Positions 6,872 to 15,006 of a DNA stretch of 64,000 nt are shown piece after piece (position 1 is the first letter of the stretch; each line of letters begins with the position of its first letter). The stretch comes from Corallococcus sp. EGB (lineage in GTDB: Bacteria > Myxococcota > Myxococcia > Myxococcales > Myxococcaceae), in NCBI RefSeq assembly GCF_019968905.1, contig NZ_CP079946.1, positions 8,343,356 to 8,407,355 of the forward strand, written 5' to 3'. Below the pieces are notes generated by a model. That model was not told the origin of the DNA and did no database searches. It was given only the letters and a program-made list of their open reading frames with translations. The translations under genes and the position numbers were made by a program.

Positions 6872-8224
6872 ATGCACCCGCTCTATCCCGAAGTGAAGGT
6901 CGCGCCCCCGGGGCCCAACGCCCGCGCCATCATCGACGTGGACCGGCGCTACACGTCGCCCTCGTACATCAAGGAATACCCCCTCGTCGTGGAGCGGGGT
7001 GAAGGCCCCTGGGTGTACGACGTGGACGGCAACCGCTTCCTGGACTTCATGGCGGGCATCGCCGTGGCGTCCACGGGGCACGCGCACCCGCACGTGGTAA
7101 AGGCCATCCAGGAGGCCGCGGGCCGCTTCCTCCACATCTGCGGCACGGACTTCTACTACGACGGCTTCTCGCGCCTGTGCGAGCGGCTCGCGAGCTACCT
7201 GCCAGAGATGGGCCCGAAGAAGGTCTTCCTGACCAACTCCGGCACGGAGGCCGTGGAGGGCGCGCTCAAGCTGGCGCGGCACCACACGCGCCGGCAGACC
7301 ATCATCGCCTTCAAGGGCGGCTTCCACGGCCGCACCTATGGCGCCATCTCGCTCAACTCCTCCAAGGTGGCCCAGCGCGCCTTCTTCGGCCCGCTGCTGC
7401 CGGGCGTGCTGCACATCCCCTACGCCAACCCGTACCGCTGCGGGAACGGCTGCGCACCGGGCGCGTGCGGCGACGCGTGCAACCCGGTGCGCCTGTTGGA
7501 GACGGACTGGTTCGTCAACCACGTGGACCCGCGCGAGGTGGCCGCCATCTTCGTCGAGCCCATCCTGGGCGAGGGCGGCTACGTGGTGCCGCCCGCGGGC
7601 TTCCTCCAGGAGCTGCGCCGTCTGTGCGACGCGCACGGAATCCTGCTGGTGTTCGATGAGGTGCAGTCCGGCATCGGCCGCACGGGGCACATGTTCGCGG
7701 CGGAGCACTTCGGGGTGATGCCGGACATCCTGCTGTCCGCCAAGGGCATCGCGTCCGGCATGCCGCTGGGGGCCATCATCGCGCGTGAATCGGTGATGAC
7801 CTGGCCGCGCGGCTCGCACGGCAGCACCTACGGCGGCAACCCGGTGTGCTGCGCCGCCGCGCTGGCCACGCTGGACGTGGTGGAGGGCCTGCTGGGCGGC
7901 GTGCGCGAAGCGGGAGCGCACCTGGTCTCCGGACTCCAGGCACTCCAGCGCGGGCACCCCATCATCGGCGACGTGCGCGGCGTGGGGTTGATGGTGGGCG
8001 CGGAGTTCGTGCGCCCCGGCACCCGCGAGCCCGCGGCCGCGTACGTGGCGGACCTGGAGCAGCTCGCGTTCCAGAAGGGCCTGCTGCTGCTGTCGTGCGG
8101 CAAGTCCACCATCCGCTTCGCGCCCCCGCTCGTGGTGGGACGGCACGAGGTGGACGTGATGCTGGGCATCCTGGGCGCGTGCCTCCAGGAGCTGGACAGG
8201 CGCCACGGCCTGAAGGCGAGCTGA
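6872..8224 (+). CDS. Class III (PLP) aminotransferase 2, GabT-like
   Basis: A 450-residue class III aminotransferase of the 4-aminobutyrate/5-aminovalerate (GabT) kind. Visible landmarks are TNSGTEAVEGALKLAR, GFHGRTYGA, VEPILGEGGYVVPP, FDEVQSGIGRTGHMF and the PLP lysine in SAKGIASGMPLGA (about K291). The insert RCGNGCAPGACGDAC carries four clustered cysteines, which is unusual for GabT and could bind metal. It is only modestly like aminotransferase 1, so the two are not recent duplicates and probably act on different amino groups. It starts 13 bases after the aldehyde dehydrogenase stop, in the same operon. Confidence 0.88.
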   Translation: MHPLYPEVKVAPPGPNARAIIDVDRRYTSPSYIKEYPLVVERGEGPWVYDVDGNRFLDFMAGIAVASTGHAHPHVVKAIQEAAGRFLHICGTDFYYDGFSRLCERLASYLPEMGPKKVFLTNSGTEAVEGALKLARHHTRRQTIIAFKGGFHGRTYGAISLNSSKVAQRAFFGPLLPGVLHIPYANPYRCGNGCAPGACGDACNPVRLLETDWFVNHVDPREVAAIFVEPILGEGGYVVPPAGFLQELRRLCDAHGILLVFDEVQSGIGRTGHMFAAEHFGVMPDILLSAKGIASGMPLGAIIARESVMTWPRGSHGSTYGGNPVCCAAALATLDVVEGLLGGVREAGAHLVSGLQALQRGHPIIGDVRGVGLMVGAEFVRPGTREPAAAYVADLEQLAFQKGLLLLSCGKSTIRFAPPLVVGRHEVDVMLGILGACLQELDRRHGLKAS

Positions 8225-8225
8225 C

Positions 8226-9134
8226 ATGGACAAGCGCTGTTCGATGAAGGAGGCCATCGCGGCCTCCGTGCACGATGGCGATTCAATCGTCATCGACGGG
8301 TTCACCCACCTCATTTGCTTCGCGGCGGGGCACGAAATCATTCGCCAGGGCCGGCGGAACCTCACCGCCATCCGGCTCACGCCAGACCTCGTCTACGATC
8401 AGCTCATCGAGGCCGGCTGCGTGAAGCGGCTGGTGTTCAGCTGGGCCGGCAACCCGGGCGTGGGCAGCCTGCACGCGCTCCGGCGCCGCAGCGAGGCCGG
8501 CGGCTCCGAGCGGCTGGAGCTGGAGGAGTACTCGCACTTCGGGCTGCTGTCGCGCCTGCAGGCCGCGGCGGCGGGGCTGCCCTTCTGGCCGCTCGACAAC
8601 TACTACGGCGGCGACATCGCGCGGGTGAACGCGAACATCCGCACGGTGCACTGCCCATATACGGGACGGGAGCTGGCCACGGTGCCCGCGCTGCACCCGG
8701 ACGTCACCATCCTCCACTGCCAGCGCGCGGACCCGGAGGGCAACGCCCAGGTGTGGGGCCTGCTGGGCTCGCAGAAGGAGGCGGCCTTCGCGGCGAAGCG
8801 GGTCGTCGTGGTGGCGGAGGAGATCGTCCCCACGGAGGTCATCCGAGCGGATCCGAACCGCACGGTGGTGCCCGGCATCCTCGTCAGCCACGTGGTGCAC
8901 GAGCCCTGGGGCTGCCACCCCAGCTTCGTGCAGGGCTTCCACGACCGGGACAACGACTTCTATGTGAAGTGGGAGGACATCTCGCGCCAGCCGAAGACGT
9001 ACCAGGACTACCTGGAGGCCTTCGTCCACGGCGTGAAGGACCGGCGCGGCTACCTGGAGCGGCTGGAGGCGGGGCTCTTGGACCGGCTGCGGGCGAAGCC
9101 CCGGCCGTGCGCGGGGGTGGACTATGGGTACTGA
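8226..9134 (+). CDS. CoA-transferase subunit A (CatI/glutaconate type)
   Basis: A 302-residue alpha subunit of a family I CoA-transferase. MKEAIAASVHDGDSIVIDGF is the typical opening, and the body (RNLTAIRLTPDLVYDQLIEA, SWAGNPGVGSLHALRR) matches the glutaconate/3-oxoadipate CatI-type subunit rather than the shorter ScoA/AtoD type. With the beta subunit it would move CoA from succinyl-CoA or another donor to a keto acid. The ATG comes one base after the preceding stop, and the 3' end overlaps the beta-subunit gene by 11 bases, as expected for a complex made in equal amounts. Confidence 0.87.
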   Translation: MDKRCSMKEAIAASVHDGDSIVIDGFTHLICFAAGHEIIRQGRRNLTAIRLTPDLVYDQLIEAGCVKRLVFSWAGNPGVGSLHALRRRSEAGGSERLELEEYSHFGLLSRLQAAAAGLPFWPLDNYYGGDIARVNANIRTVHCPYTGRELATVPALHPDVTILHCQRADPEGNAQVWGLLGSQKEAAFAAKRVVVVAEEIVPTEVIRADPNRTVVPGILVSHVVHEPWGCHPSFVQGFHDRDNDFYVKWEDISRQPKTYQDYLEAFVHGVKDRRGYLERLEAGLLDRLRAKPRPCAGVDYGY

Positions 9135-9897
9135 CGCGGCGATGGGCGCCACCGCCAGCGAGCGCATGGCCTTCCGCGCCGCGCGTGAGCTGCGCGATGG
9201 GGACGTGGTGTTCGTGGGCATCGGGCTGCCGAACCTCGCGTGCAACCTGGCGCGGGCCACGCACGCCCCGGGCCTGTTCATGATCTACGAGTCCGGTGCG
9301 GTGGGCGCCATGCCGGAGCGGCTGCCGGTGTCCATTGGCGACCCGTCGCTGGTGACGGACTCGCTCGCGGTGGTGGGGCAGGCGGACATCTTCCAGTCCC
9401 TGCTCCAGCGGGGGCACATCGAGGTGGGCTTCCTGGGCGGCGCACAGGTGGACCGCTGGGGGAACCTCAACACCACCGTCATTGGCGACTACGCGAACCC
9501 GAAGGTGCGGCTGCCCGGCAGCGGCGGCGCGTGTGAGATCGCCGTCCACGCGCGGCGGCTGCTCATCATCATGCGGATGAGCCCGCGCACGTTCGTGGAG
9601 CGGTGCGACTTCATCACCAGTCCGGGCCACCAGATGAACGGCCGCACCCGAAAGGAGCTGGGCATGCCCGGCGGCGGCCCCACGCGCATCATCACCGACC
9701 TGGGCGTGCTCACCTTCGACGAGACGGGCGAGGCGGTGCTCACGGAGGTGTACGAGGGCGTGACGGTGGAGCAGGTGAAGGCCGCCTGCGGCTGGCCGCT
9801 CAGGGTGGCCCCCACGCTGGCGACGGGCGCATCTCCGGACGCGGCGGTGCTGCACCTCTTGCGCGAGAAGCTGGATCCGAAGCGCCTGTATCTCTGA
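9124..9897 (+). CDS. CoA-transferase subunit B (CatJ/glutaconate type)
   Basis: A 257-residue beta subunit. The catalytic Glu that forms the glutamyl-CoA thioester is expected in IYESGAVGA (E56). [29 protein letters not shown] and [16 protein letters not shown] are conserved family features. Together with the thiolase immediately downstream, the best substrate guess is 3-oxoadipate (activity of CatIJ); acetoacetate or another 3-oxoacid is the main alternative. Confidence 0.87.
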   Translation: MGTDAAMGATASERMAFRAARELRDGDVVFVGIGLPNLACNLARATHAPGLFMIYESGAVGAMPERLPVSIGDPSLVTDSLAVVGQADIFQSLLQRGHIEVGFLGGAQVDRWGNLNTTVIGDYANPKVRLPGSGGACEIAVHARRLLIIMRMSPRTFVERCDFITSPGHQMNGRTRKELGMPGGGPTRIITDLGVLTFDETGEAVLTEVYEGVTVEQVKAACGWPLRVAPTLATGASPDAAVLHLLREKLDPKRLYL

Positions 9898-9925
9898 ATC
9901 CCGCCGTCCCACGGAGCCAAGGGTC

Positions 9926-11125
9926 ATGTCGTCGGAAGCCTTCATCGTCGATGCGGTGCGAACGCCCATCGGGCGCTACCGGGGCGCGCTCCAGGCCGTG
10001 CGGCCGGATGACCTGGCCGCGCACGTGCTCGCCGCGCTGGTGGCGCGGCAGGGCCTGGACGCCGCGCGCGTGGACGAGGTGTTCCTGGGCTGCGCGAACC
10101 AGGCGGGCGAGGACAATCGCAACGTGGCGCGCATGGCGCTGCTGCTCGCGGGACTGCCCCAGGAGGTGCCAGGCGTCACCGTCAACCGCTTGTGCGCCAG
10201 CGGCCTGGAGGCCGTCATCCAGGGGTGCCGGATGATCCGCCTGGGCGAGGCGGACGTGGTGCTGGCGGGAGGCGTGGAGTCCATGACGCGCGCGCCCTGG
10301 TCCATGCCGAAGCCCGAGGAGGGCTTCCCGTCCGGGAAGGTGGAGGCGTGGGACACGGCGCTCGGCTGGCGCTACCCGAACCCCCGGCTGGCGGAGCGCT
10401 TCCCGCTGGAGCAGATGGGAGAGACGGCGGAGAACGTGGCCGCGAGGTGGGGCATCGCGCGCGAGGCGCAGGACGCCTTCGCGCTGGCGTCGCACCAGAA
10501 GGCGGTGGCCGCGCGCGCGGAGGGCCGCTTCGGCAGGGAGCTGGTTCCGGTGGAGGTGCCCCAGCGCAAGGGACCGCCCCTGCGGGTGACGGAGGATGAA
10601 GGCCCCCGCTCCGACACGTCGCTCGCCCGGCTGGGCACGCTGCGCGCCGCGTTCCGCGAAGGCGGGAGCGTCACGGCGGGCAACGCGTCCACGCTCAACG
10701 ATGGCGCATCCGCGGTGCTGCTGATGAGCGAGCGGGCGCTGAAGGCCACCGGCAAGACGCCCCTGGCGCGCTTCGTGAGCAGCGCGAGCGCGGGCGTGGA
10801 CCCGCGCTTCATGGGGGTGGGCCCCGTGCCGTCGACGCGCAAGGCGCTGGAGCGCGCGGGCTGGACGGCGGACGCCCTGGACCTGGTGGAGCTCAACGAG
10901 GCCTTCGCGGCGCAGGCGCTCGCATGCATGCGGGACCTGGAGCTGCCGCCGGAGCGGGTGAACGTGAATGGCGGCGCCATTGCCCTGGGGCACCCGCTGG
11001 GCGCGAGCGGGGCGCGCATCGTGACCACGCTGGTCCACGAGTTGGAGCGGCGGGGCGCGCGGCGCGGGCTGGCCACGCTGTGCGTCGGCGTGGGCCAGGG
11101 ACTGGCGATGACGGTGGAACGATGA
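9926..11125 (+). CDS. pcaF: 3-oxoadipyl-CoA thiolase (PcaF/PaaJ type)
   Basis: A 399-residue thiolase that would cleave 3-oxoadipyl-CoA with CoA to succinyl-CoA and acetyl-CoA. The acylated Cys is C90 in [10 protein letters not shown] (most relatives have NRLCGSG). [17 protein letters not shown] holds the catalytic His and CVGVGQG the second Cys. The stretch [17 protein letters not shown] is the hallmark of PcaF/PaaJ beta-ketoadipyl-CoA thiolases rather than general acetyl-CoA acetyltransferases. The stop overlaps the next start (ATGA). No aromatic-ring catabolic genes are nearby, so the 3-oxoadipate probably comes from the amino-acid steps encoded upstream. Confidence 0.88.
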   Translation: MSSEAFIVDAVRTPIGRYRGALQAVRPDDLAAHVLAALVARQGLDAARVDEVFLGCANQAGEDNRNVARMALLLAGLPQEVPGVTVNRLCASGLEAVIQGCRMIRLGEADVVLAGGVESMTRAPWSMPKPEEGFPSGKVEAWDTALGWRYPNPRLAERFPLEQMGETAENVAARWGIAREAQDAFALASHQKAVAARAEGRFGRELVPVEVPQRKGPPLRVTEDEGPRSDTSLARLGTLRAAFREGGSVTAGNASTLNDGASAVLLMSERALKATGKTPLARFVSSASAGVDPRFMGVGPVPSTRKALERAGWTADALDLVELNEAFAAQALACMRDLELPPERVNVNGGAIALGHPLGASGARIVTTLVHELERRGARRGLATLCVGVGQGLAMTVER

Positions 11126-11451
11126 GCCCGCATCCGCCCGAGCCCCGGTCGCTGGCGGTCGCGCTGCGCATCGCCTTCGAGCCGGCCTCTCCGCACGGCC
11201 CCGGCTGGTGCTACCGCGCGACGTTCCACGACGGCGCCAGCGAGTCCGGCCTCCTGCGGAGCCTGGAGGACCTGGCCGCCGTGCTCCAGCGCTGGGGCCA
11301 CGGACTGGAGGGCCTGCCCTGGGCGGAGCTGCCCACCTTCGGAGGCGTTCCTCCCCGCGAGACCGAGGGCGTGTGGAGCTGGGATGCGACGCGGCTGCTC
11401 GTCGGAGACCGGCCGGGCGCCGTGAGGCTGCTTCCCCGCCTGGAGCGCTGA
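11122..11451 (+). CDS. Hypothetical protein, 109 aa, last gene of the riboswitch operon
   Basis: A small soluble protein, translationally coupled to the thiolase by an ATGA overlap. The sequence contains [20 protein letters not shown], then [20 protein letters not shown] and a closing [13 protein letters not shown] segment. No known domain is recognised. A strong hairpin follows directly, so this is the end of the operon. Its position suggests an accessory role for one of the enzymes, but nothing in the sequence tells which. Confidence 0.7.
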   Translation: MSPHPPEPRSLAVALRIAFEPASPHGPGWCYRATFHDGASESGLLRSLEDLAAVLQRWGHGLEGLPWAELPTFGGVPPRETEGVWSWDATRLLVGDRPGAVRLLPRLER

Positions 11452-11460
11452 AGCCCCCGC

Positions 11461-11495
11461 GGAGTCCGCGCCTCGTCATGGGAGGCGCGGACTCC
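11461..11495. terminator. Bidirectional terminator, 14-bp perfect stem
   Basis: GGAGTCCGCGCCTC (11461-11474) and its exact reverse complement (11482-11495) flank a 7-base loop. It lies between the end of the riboswitch operon and the convergent polysaccharide lyase gene and can terminate both. There is no long U tract, as is common in high-GC genomes. Confidence 0.75.
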
Positions 11496-11506
11496 CTCAC
11501 CTGCCC

Positions 11507-12547
11507 TCAGCTCCGACGGCGGCGCGCACGCGCCAGGCCCAGCAGGCCCAGCAGCGAGAACGCGGCCAGCGACCCGCCGCTCGCGGAGCAGCCCCCCTTG
11601 AAGTCCGCGTCACCCTCGCCCTGGTCCAGCGGCGCCGGCTTCACGCCCGTGCCCGGACCCGTGCCAGTGCCCGTGCCCGCATCCACCACCGGGGCCGGGT
11701 CCTGCGGCGTGCCCGCGTCCACCACCGGATCCGGCTCCACCGGGCTGCCCGCGTCCACCACCGGGGCCGGGTCCTGCGGCGTGCCCGCGTCCACCGGCGT
11801 GCCCGCGTCCACCGGCGTGCCCGCGTCCACCACCGGATCCGGCTGCGCCGCCGGGAACACGTCCTCGCGGGTCGTCGCCTGGATGAACCCGTCGTGGTAG
11901 ACGACGCCCACCGGCTTGATGGTGTCGTCCCGGTACAGGCCCAGCTTCAGGTAGTTGTTCTGGCCGGAGAACATCGTCTTCGCCTTGGTCTTCTTCAGCA
12001 CCTGGGTGCCGTTGAGCCACAGCTCCACGTAGCCCACGGTCGCGTCCGGGGACCACTTCACGTGGAAGATGAACTCCTGCCACGCGCCGCGCTTGAGCGG
12101 CGTGCTCCACACCGTGCCGCTGTCGTTCAGCGTCAGGCGGACCTGCTCGCCCTTCACGAAGAACTCCACCGGCGGCGACCCGCAGCACCCGTCGTGGTGC
12201 CACTGCGTGAAGAGCTGCCACGAGTCCACGCTGGGGAAGTCGTTCGCGAACATCACCTTCCAGCGGTACCAGTACTCCGAGCCCACCTTCTCGTTGCTCA
12301 GGTAGACCAGCTCGTTGCGGTTGCCGCTGGAGTTGATGGGGTCATCCCCCTGCTTCACCGTCGCCTTGAGGGCGTACCTGCCTTCGGCCACCGGGCTCGT
12401 CACCACCTGGAGCCGGTCCGAGCTCACCATCTGTTCCGCGCTGTACTGGCTGCGGTTTCCCGTCTCGAAATCGCCCCGCCAGACGATTTCCGCCGCAGCG
12501 AGGCTCGGGATGAGACAAGCCACGAGCCAGAGGTGCAGTGCTTTCAA
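11507..12547 (-). CDS. Secreted polysaccharide lyase-like protein with MYXO-CTERM tail
   Basis: A 346-residue exported protein. A signal peptide (MKALHLWLVACLIPSLAAAE) leads into a ~215-residue beta-jelly-roll domain with features of heparin-lyase-I-like (PF14099) and PL20 lyases: WRGDFETGN, RNELVYL, WLNGTQVL and YLKLGLYRD. A linker of DAGTP/DPAPVVDAG repeats follows (about residues 237-300). The end GGCSASGGSLAAFSLLGLLG plus an Arg cluster is a MYXO-CTERM sorting signal: Cys, hydrophobic helix, basic tail. It is probably processed and anchored at the cell surface, where it would cleave a uronate-containing polymer. The start is TTG 12547, preceded by AAGGA seven bases upstream. Confidence 0.85.
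   Translation of the reverse strand: MKALHLWLVACLIPSLAAAEIVWRGDFETGNRSQYSAEQMVSSDRLQVVTSPVAEGRYALKATVKQGDDPINSSGNRNELVYLSNEKVGSEYWYRWKVMFANDFPSVDSWQLFTQWHHDGCCGSPPVEFFVKGEQVRLTLNDSGTVWSTPLKRGAWQEFIFHVKWSPDATVGYVELWLNGTQVLKKTKAKTMFSGQNNYLKLGLYRDDTIKPVGVVYHDGFIQATTREDVFPAAQPDPVVDAGTPVDAGTPVDAGTPQDPAPVVDAGSPVEPDPVVDAGTPQDPAPVVDAGTGTGTGPGTGVKPAPLDQGEGDADFKGGCSASGGSLAAFSLLGLLGLARARRRRS
11660..11850. repeat. DAGTP-coding short repeats in the lyase linker
   Basis: Near-identical copies of a GTGCCCGCGTCCAC unit code for repeated VDAGTP and DPAPVVDAG steps. The repeats are in frame, so copy number could vary by slippage without breaking the gene. They form a Pro/Asp-rich spacer between the catalytic domain and the surface anchor. 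Confidence 0.7.
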
Positions 12548-12888
12548 TGCTGAATCCTTGGGGGAGGGGGGAGGGAAGCGCTTGATGCTTTGACGGCAAA
12601 GCTTTGACAGACATTACCCCAAACCATTCCCCAGCTTCATTCCCCCCCAAACCCATTCCCAGACGCCTGGCAACGCAGCGGCCAACCAGACAAGCCCTCA
12701 TCCGGCTTGAGACATGTTTCACGACGGGACCCGGCTCTCCGGACCCACCGGGCGGGCGGCGGAGCGGTGTCCTAAACGCAACGCGTCATTGACAAGGGGG
12801 CATCCAGGGGGCTGACGGGACGGGGGCGTGGTGTAAGGTCACGGGCCCTTCCGGCGCTCCCTTCCCGGGGCGCTCATCAGCGTGCCCC
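12548..12888. other. Intergenic region between divergent lyase and astA genes
   Basis: This 341-base gap holds the regulatory regions of both divergent genes. A TTGACA hexamer at 12789-12794 points towards astA but has no good -10 partner at normal spacing. Several pyrimidine-rich stretches occur near 12640. No coding potential, tRNA or repeat is convincing. Confidence 0.4.
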
Positions 12889-13914
12889 ATGCTCGTGCTG
12901 CGAGACGTCCAGAAAACCGACTTGCCCGGCCTGAAGCGTCTTGCCGCGGTGCTGAACACGGTCAACCTGCCGAACAACGAAGAGACGCTCGAGGCCATCA
13001 TCGACAAGTCGGTGAAGAGCTTCGCCGGCAAGGTGAAGAACCCGTTCGAGCGCGAGTACCTCTTCGTGCTGGAGGACGTGCGCAACAGCCTCATCATCGG
13101 CACGTCGATGATCATCGCCCAGCACGGCACGTACGAAGCGCCGCACATCTACTATGAGGTGAGCGAGCGCGAGCACTACTCGGCCTCGCTGGAGCGGCAC
13201 CTGCGGCACAAGGTGCTGTCCATCGCGTACAACTACGAGGGCCCCACGGAGATTGGCGGCCTGGTGGTGGACCCGCCCTACCGCGCGACGCCGGACAAGC
13301 CCGGCAAGCAGCTGTCCTTCGTGCGCTTCCTCTTCATCGCGATGCACCGGCGGCTGTTCCGGCCGCGCGTGCTGGCGGAGCTGTTGCCGCCGCTGCTCCC
13401 GGACGGACGCAGCCTGCTGTGGGAGGCGTGCGGCAAGAAGTTCACCGGCCTCACCTACCTGGAAGCGGACCGGCTGAGCCGCCAGAACAAGGAGTTCATC
13501 AAGGAGCTGTTCCCCGCGTCGGACATCTACGCGTCGCTCTTCCCGGACCGCGTGCAGAAGGTGCTGGGCGAGGTGGGCCCGGCCACGCGCGGCGTGCAGC
13601 GGATGCTGGAGCGGGTGGGCTTCCGGTACGTGGAGCGCATCGACCCGTTCGACGGCGGCCCGCACTTCGAGGCGGACACGGCGGACATCTCCCTGGTGCG
13701 CCGCTACCGCACGATGAAGCTGGCGGAAGAGGACTTCGAGCTGGAGGGCGACGACGTGCTGGTGGCCGCCGAGCGCGACTCCGGCCGCAACCGCTTCCGC
13801 TCCGTGCGCTGCACGGCCCGGCTGGACAACACCGTCATCCACCTGCCCGCGCGCGCCAAGGAGCTCCTCGAAGTGAAGCCCGGCGCGAAGCTGTCCGTCA
13901 TTCCCTTCGAGTAG
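12889..13914 (+). CDS. astA: Arginine N-succinyltransferase
   Basis: A 341-residue AstA-family GNAT-like enzyme, which succinylates L-arginine with succinyl-CoA in the first step of the AST route to glutamate and succinate. The opening MLVLRDVQKTDLPGLKRLA, the blocks NPFEREYLFVLED and LFIAMHRRLF and the C-terminal LEVKPGAKLSVIPFE fit the family and its usual length. No astB-E genes follow here, so the rest of the pathway would have to lie elsewhere. Its 3' end overlaps the convergent neighbour by 17 bases. Confidence 0.85.
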   Translation: MLVLRDVQKTDLPGLKRLAAVLNTVNLPNNEETLEAIIDKSVKSFAGKVKNPFEREYLFVLEDVRNSLIIGTSMIIAQHGTYEAPHIYYEVSEREHYSASLERHLRHKVLSIAYNYEGPTEIGGLVVDPPYRATPDKPGKQLSFVRFLFIAMHRRLFRPRVLAELLPPLLPDGRSLLWEACGKKFTGLTYLEADRLSRQNKEFIKELFPASDIYASLFPDRVQKVLGEVGPATRGVQRMLERVGFRYVERIDPFDGGPHFEADTADISLVRRYRTMKLAEEDFELEGDDVLVAAERDSGRNRFRSVRCTARLDNTVIHLPARAKELLEVKPGAKLSVIPFE

Positions 13915-14941
13915 CGCGCGCCACGCGGAAGTCCCCGCGCAAGAGCGCCAGCCAGCGCTCCCCGGCCTCCAGCGAGGGGCCCTCCGGCGGCACCAGCGCC
14001 AGCGCCAGGTGCGTGTCCGCGCGCACCGGGTCCAGCGACGTGGGGTCCAGGTCCAGCGTCCCGCCGCCCTTCAGCGCCACCCGCACCCAGGCGTGTGGCC
14101 TCGCGGGGCCGCCGTCCACCACCAGCAGCCCGTGCACCAAGCCAACGCGCTGGCCTCGCGCGCTCGCCAGGGCTGCGTAGCGCAGGGCGTGCGCCAGGCA
14201 GCCTCCGGCCTCGCCCTCCCCGCCCTCGCGCCAGTCCGCCGCCGTGGGGCTCTTCTCCGGGAAGGCCGCGTGCACCTTCGCGGCCAGGGCCCGCGCCTCG
14301 GGGGGCGTCCACTCCGTCATGTCCGGCAGGCGCGCGGGGACCGTGAAGGCCGATGCTTCACCGCGAGGTATCAGCCTCAGCGCTCCTGAGGTGCCACCCT
14401 CCACGGGCACGCCGTCCGCGAAGAGCTCCGGCGGCGGCCGCAGCCGCTCCCCCGGGGCTGCCCGGGTGAAGCGGGCGTCGCCCACCTCCAGCACCTGGAG
14501 CCGCCCCTGTTCGTCGTAGCGGGCGCGGAAGCGGGCGCCCAGCATCGTGCCCTCGGCGGTCGTGGCGCTCCGGGCCGTGACGCAGTGGGGGCCCTCCTGG
14601 CCGGACAGCTCCTCGCGGCCCTTCACGCAGCCCTCGGGCGGAGGGCCTCGCCACAACCACAGCGCCTGGGGCACCGCGTCGCCGTCCTTCACGCGGCCCG
14701 CGGCGTCCACGGGCAGCGTCACCTCGCGCACGCGCTCCCCTGCCTGGCCGTCGCGCACGTGCAGGTGCCGGCTGGTGTACGTGAAGCGCCCCGCCTGAAG
14801 GGACAGGCCCACCGTCCCCACCGGCACGCCCCGCCAGGCGAAGACGAAGCGGGCCGAGCTCTTGGCCCTGGCGGCCTCGTCACCGGTGCTGGCAGGGATT
14901 CCCGGGAGCGCCAGCAGGCAGGTGACGAAGAGGGCCTTCAT
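13898..14941 (-). CDS. Secreted transglutaminase-like protein
   Basis: A 347-residue protein with an N-terminal signal peptide (MKALFVTCLLALPGIPAST) and a C-terminal transglutaminase-like core. GGCLAHALRYAALASARG would hold the catalytic Cys, RPHAWVRVALKGGGTLDLDPTS the His and Asp. The N-terminal half (VFAWRGVPVGTVGLSLQAG, TYTSRHLHV) resembles the beta-rich domain seen before such cores in periplasmic proteins. It is probably a periplasmic protease-like or peptide-crosslinking enzyme; the substrate is unknown. It converges on and overlaps astA. Confidence 0.7.
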   Translation of the reverse strand: MKALFVTCLLALPGIPASTGDEAARAKSSARFVFAWRGVPVGTVGLSLQAGRFTYTSRHLHVRDGQAGERVREVTLPVDAAGRVKDGDAVPQALWLWRGPPPEGCVKGREELSGQEGPHCVTARSATTAEGTMLGARFRARYDEQGRLQVLEVGDARFTRAAPGERLRPPPELFADGVPVEGGTSGALRLIPRGEASAFTVPARLPDMTEWTPPEARALAAKVHAAFPEKSPTAADWREGGEGEAGGCLAHALRYAALASARGQRVGLVHGLLVVDGGPARPHAWVRVALKGGGTLDLDPTSLDPVRADTHLALALVPPEGPSLEAGERWLALLRGDFRVARATRRE

Positions 14942-15006
14942 GTTTCATGAAGCATGCGTCGAAATCAGGACCGGCGCGAGAAGGCGGGTTAGCTTTGCCC
15001 CCGTCC

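Noticed and set aside
11660-11850. Possible short CRISPR-like repeat array
   Set aside because: The repeats are short, in frame and encode the DAGTP linker of a secreted protein. There are no constant-length unique spacers.
12789-12840. TTGACA as the astA promoter
   Set aside because: No acceptable -10 hexamer lies 16-19 bases downstream, so only the hexamer is mentioned and no promoter is called.
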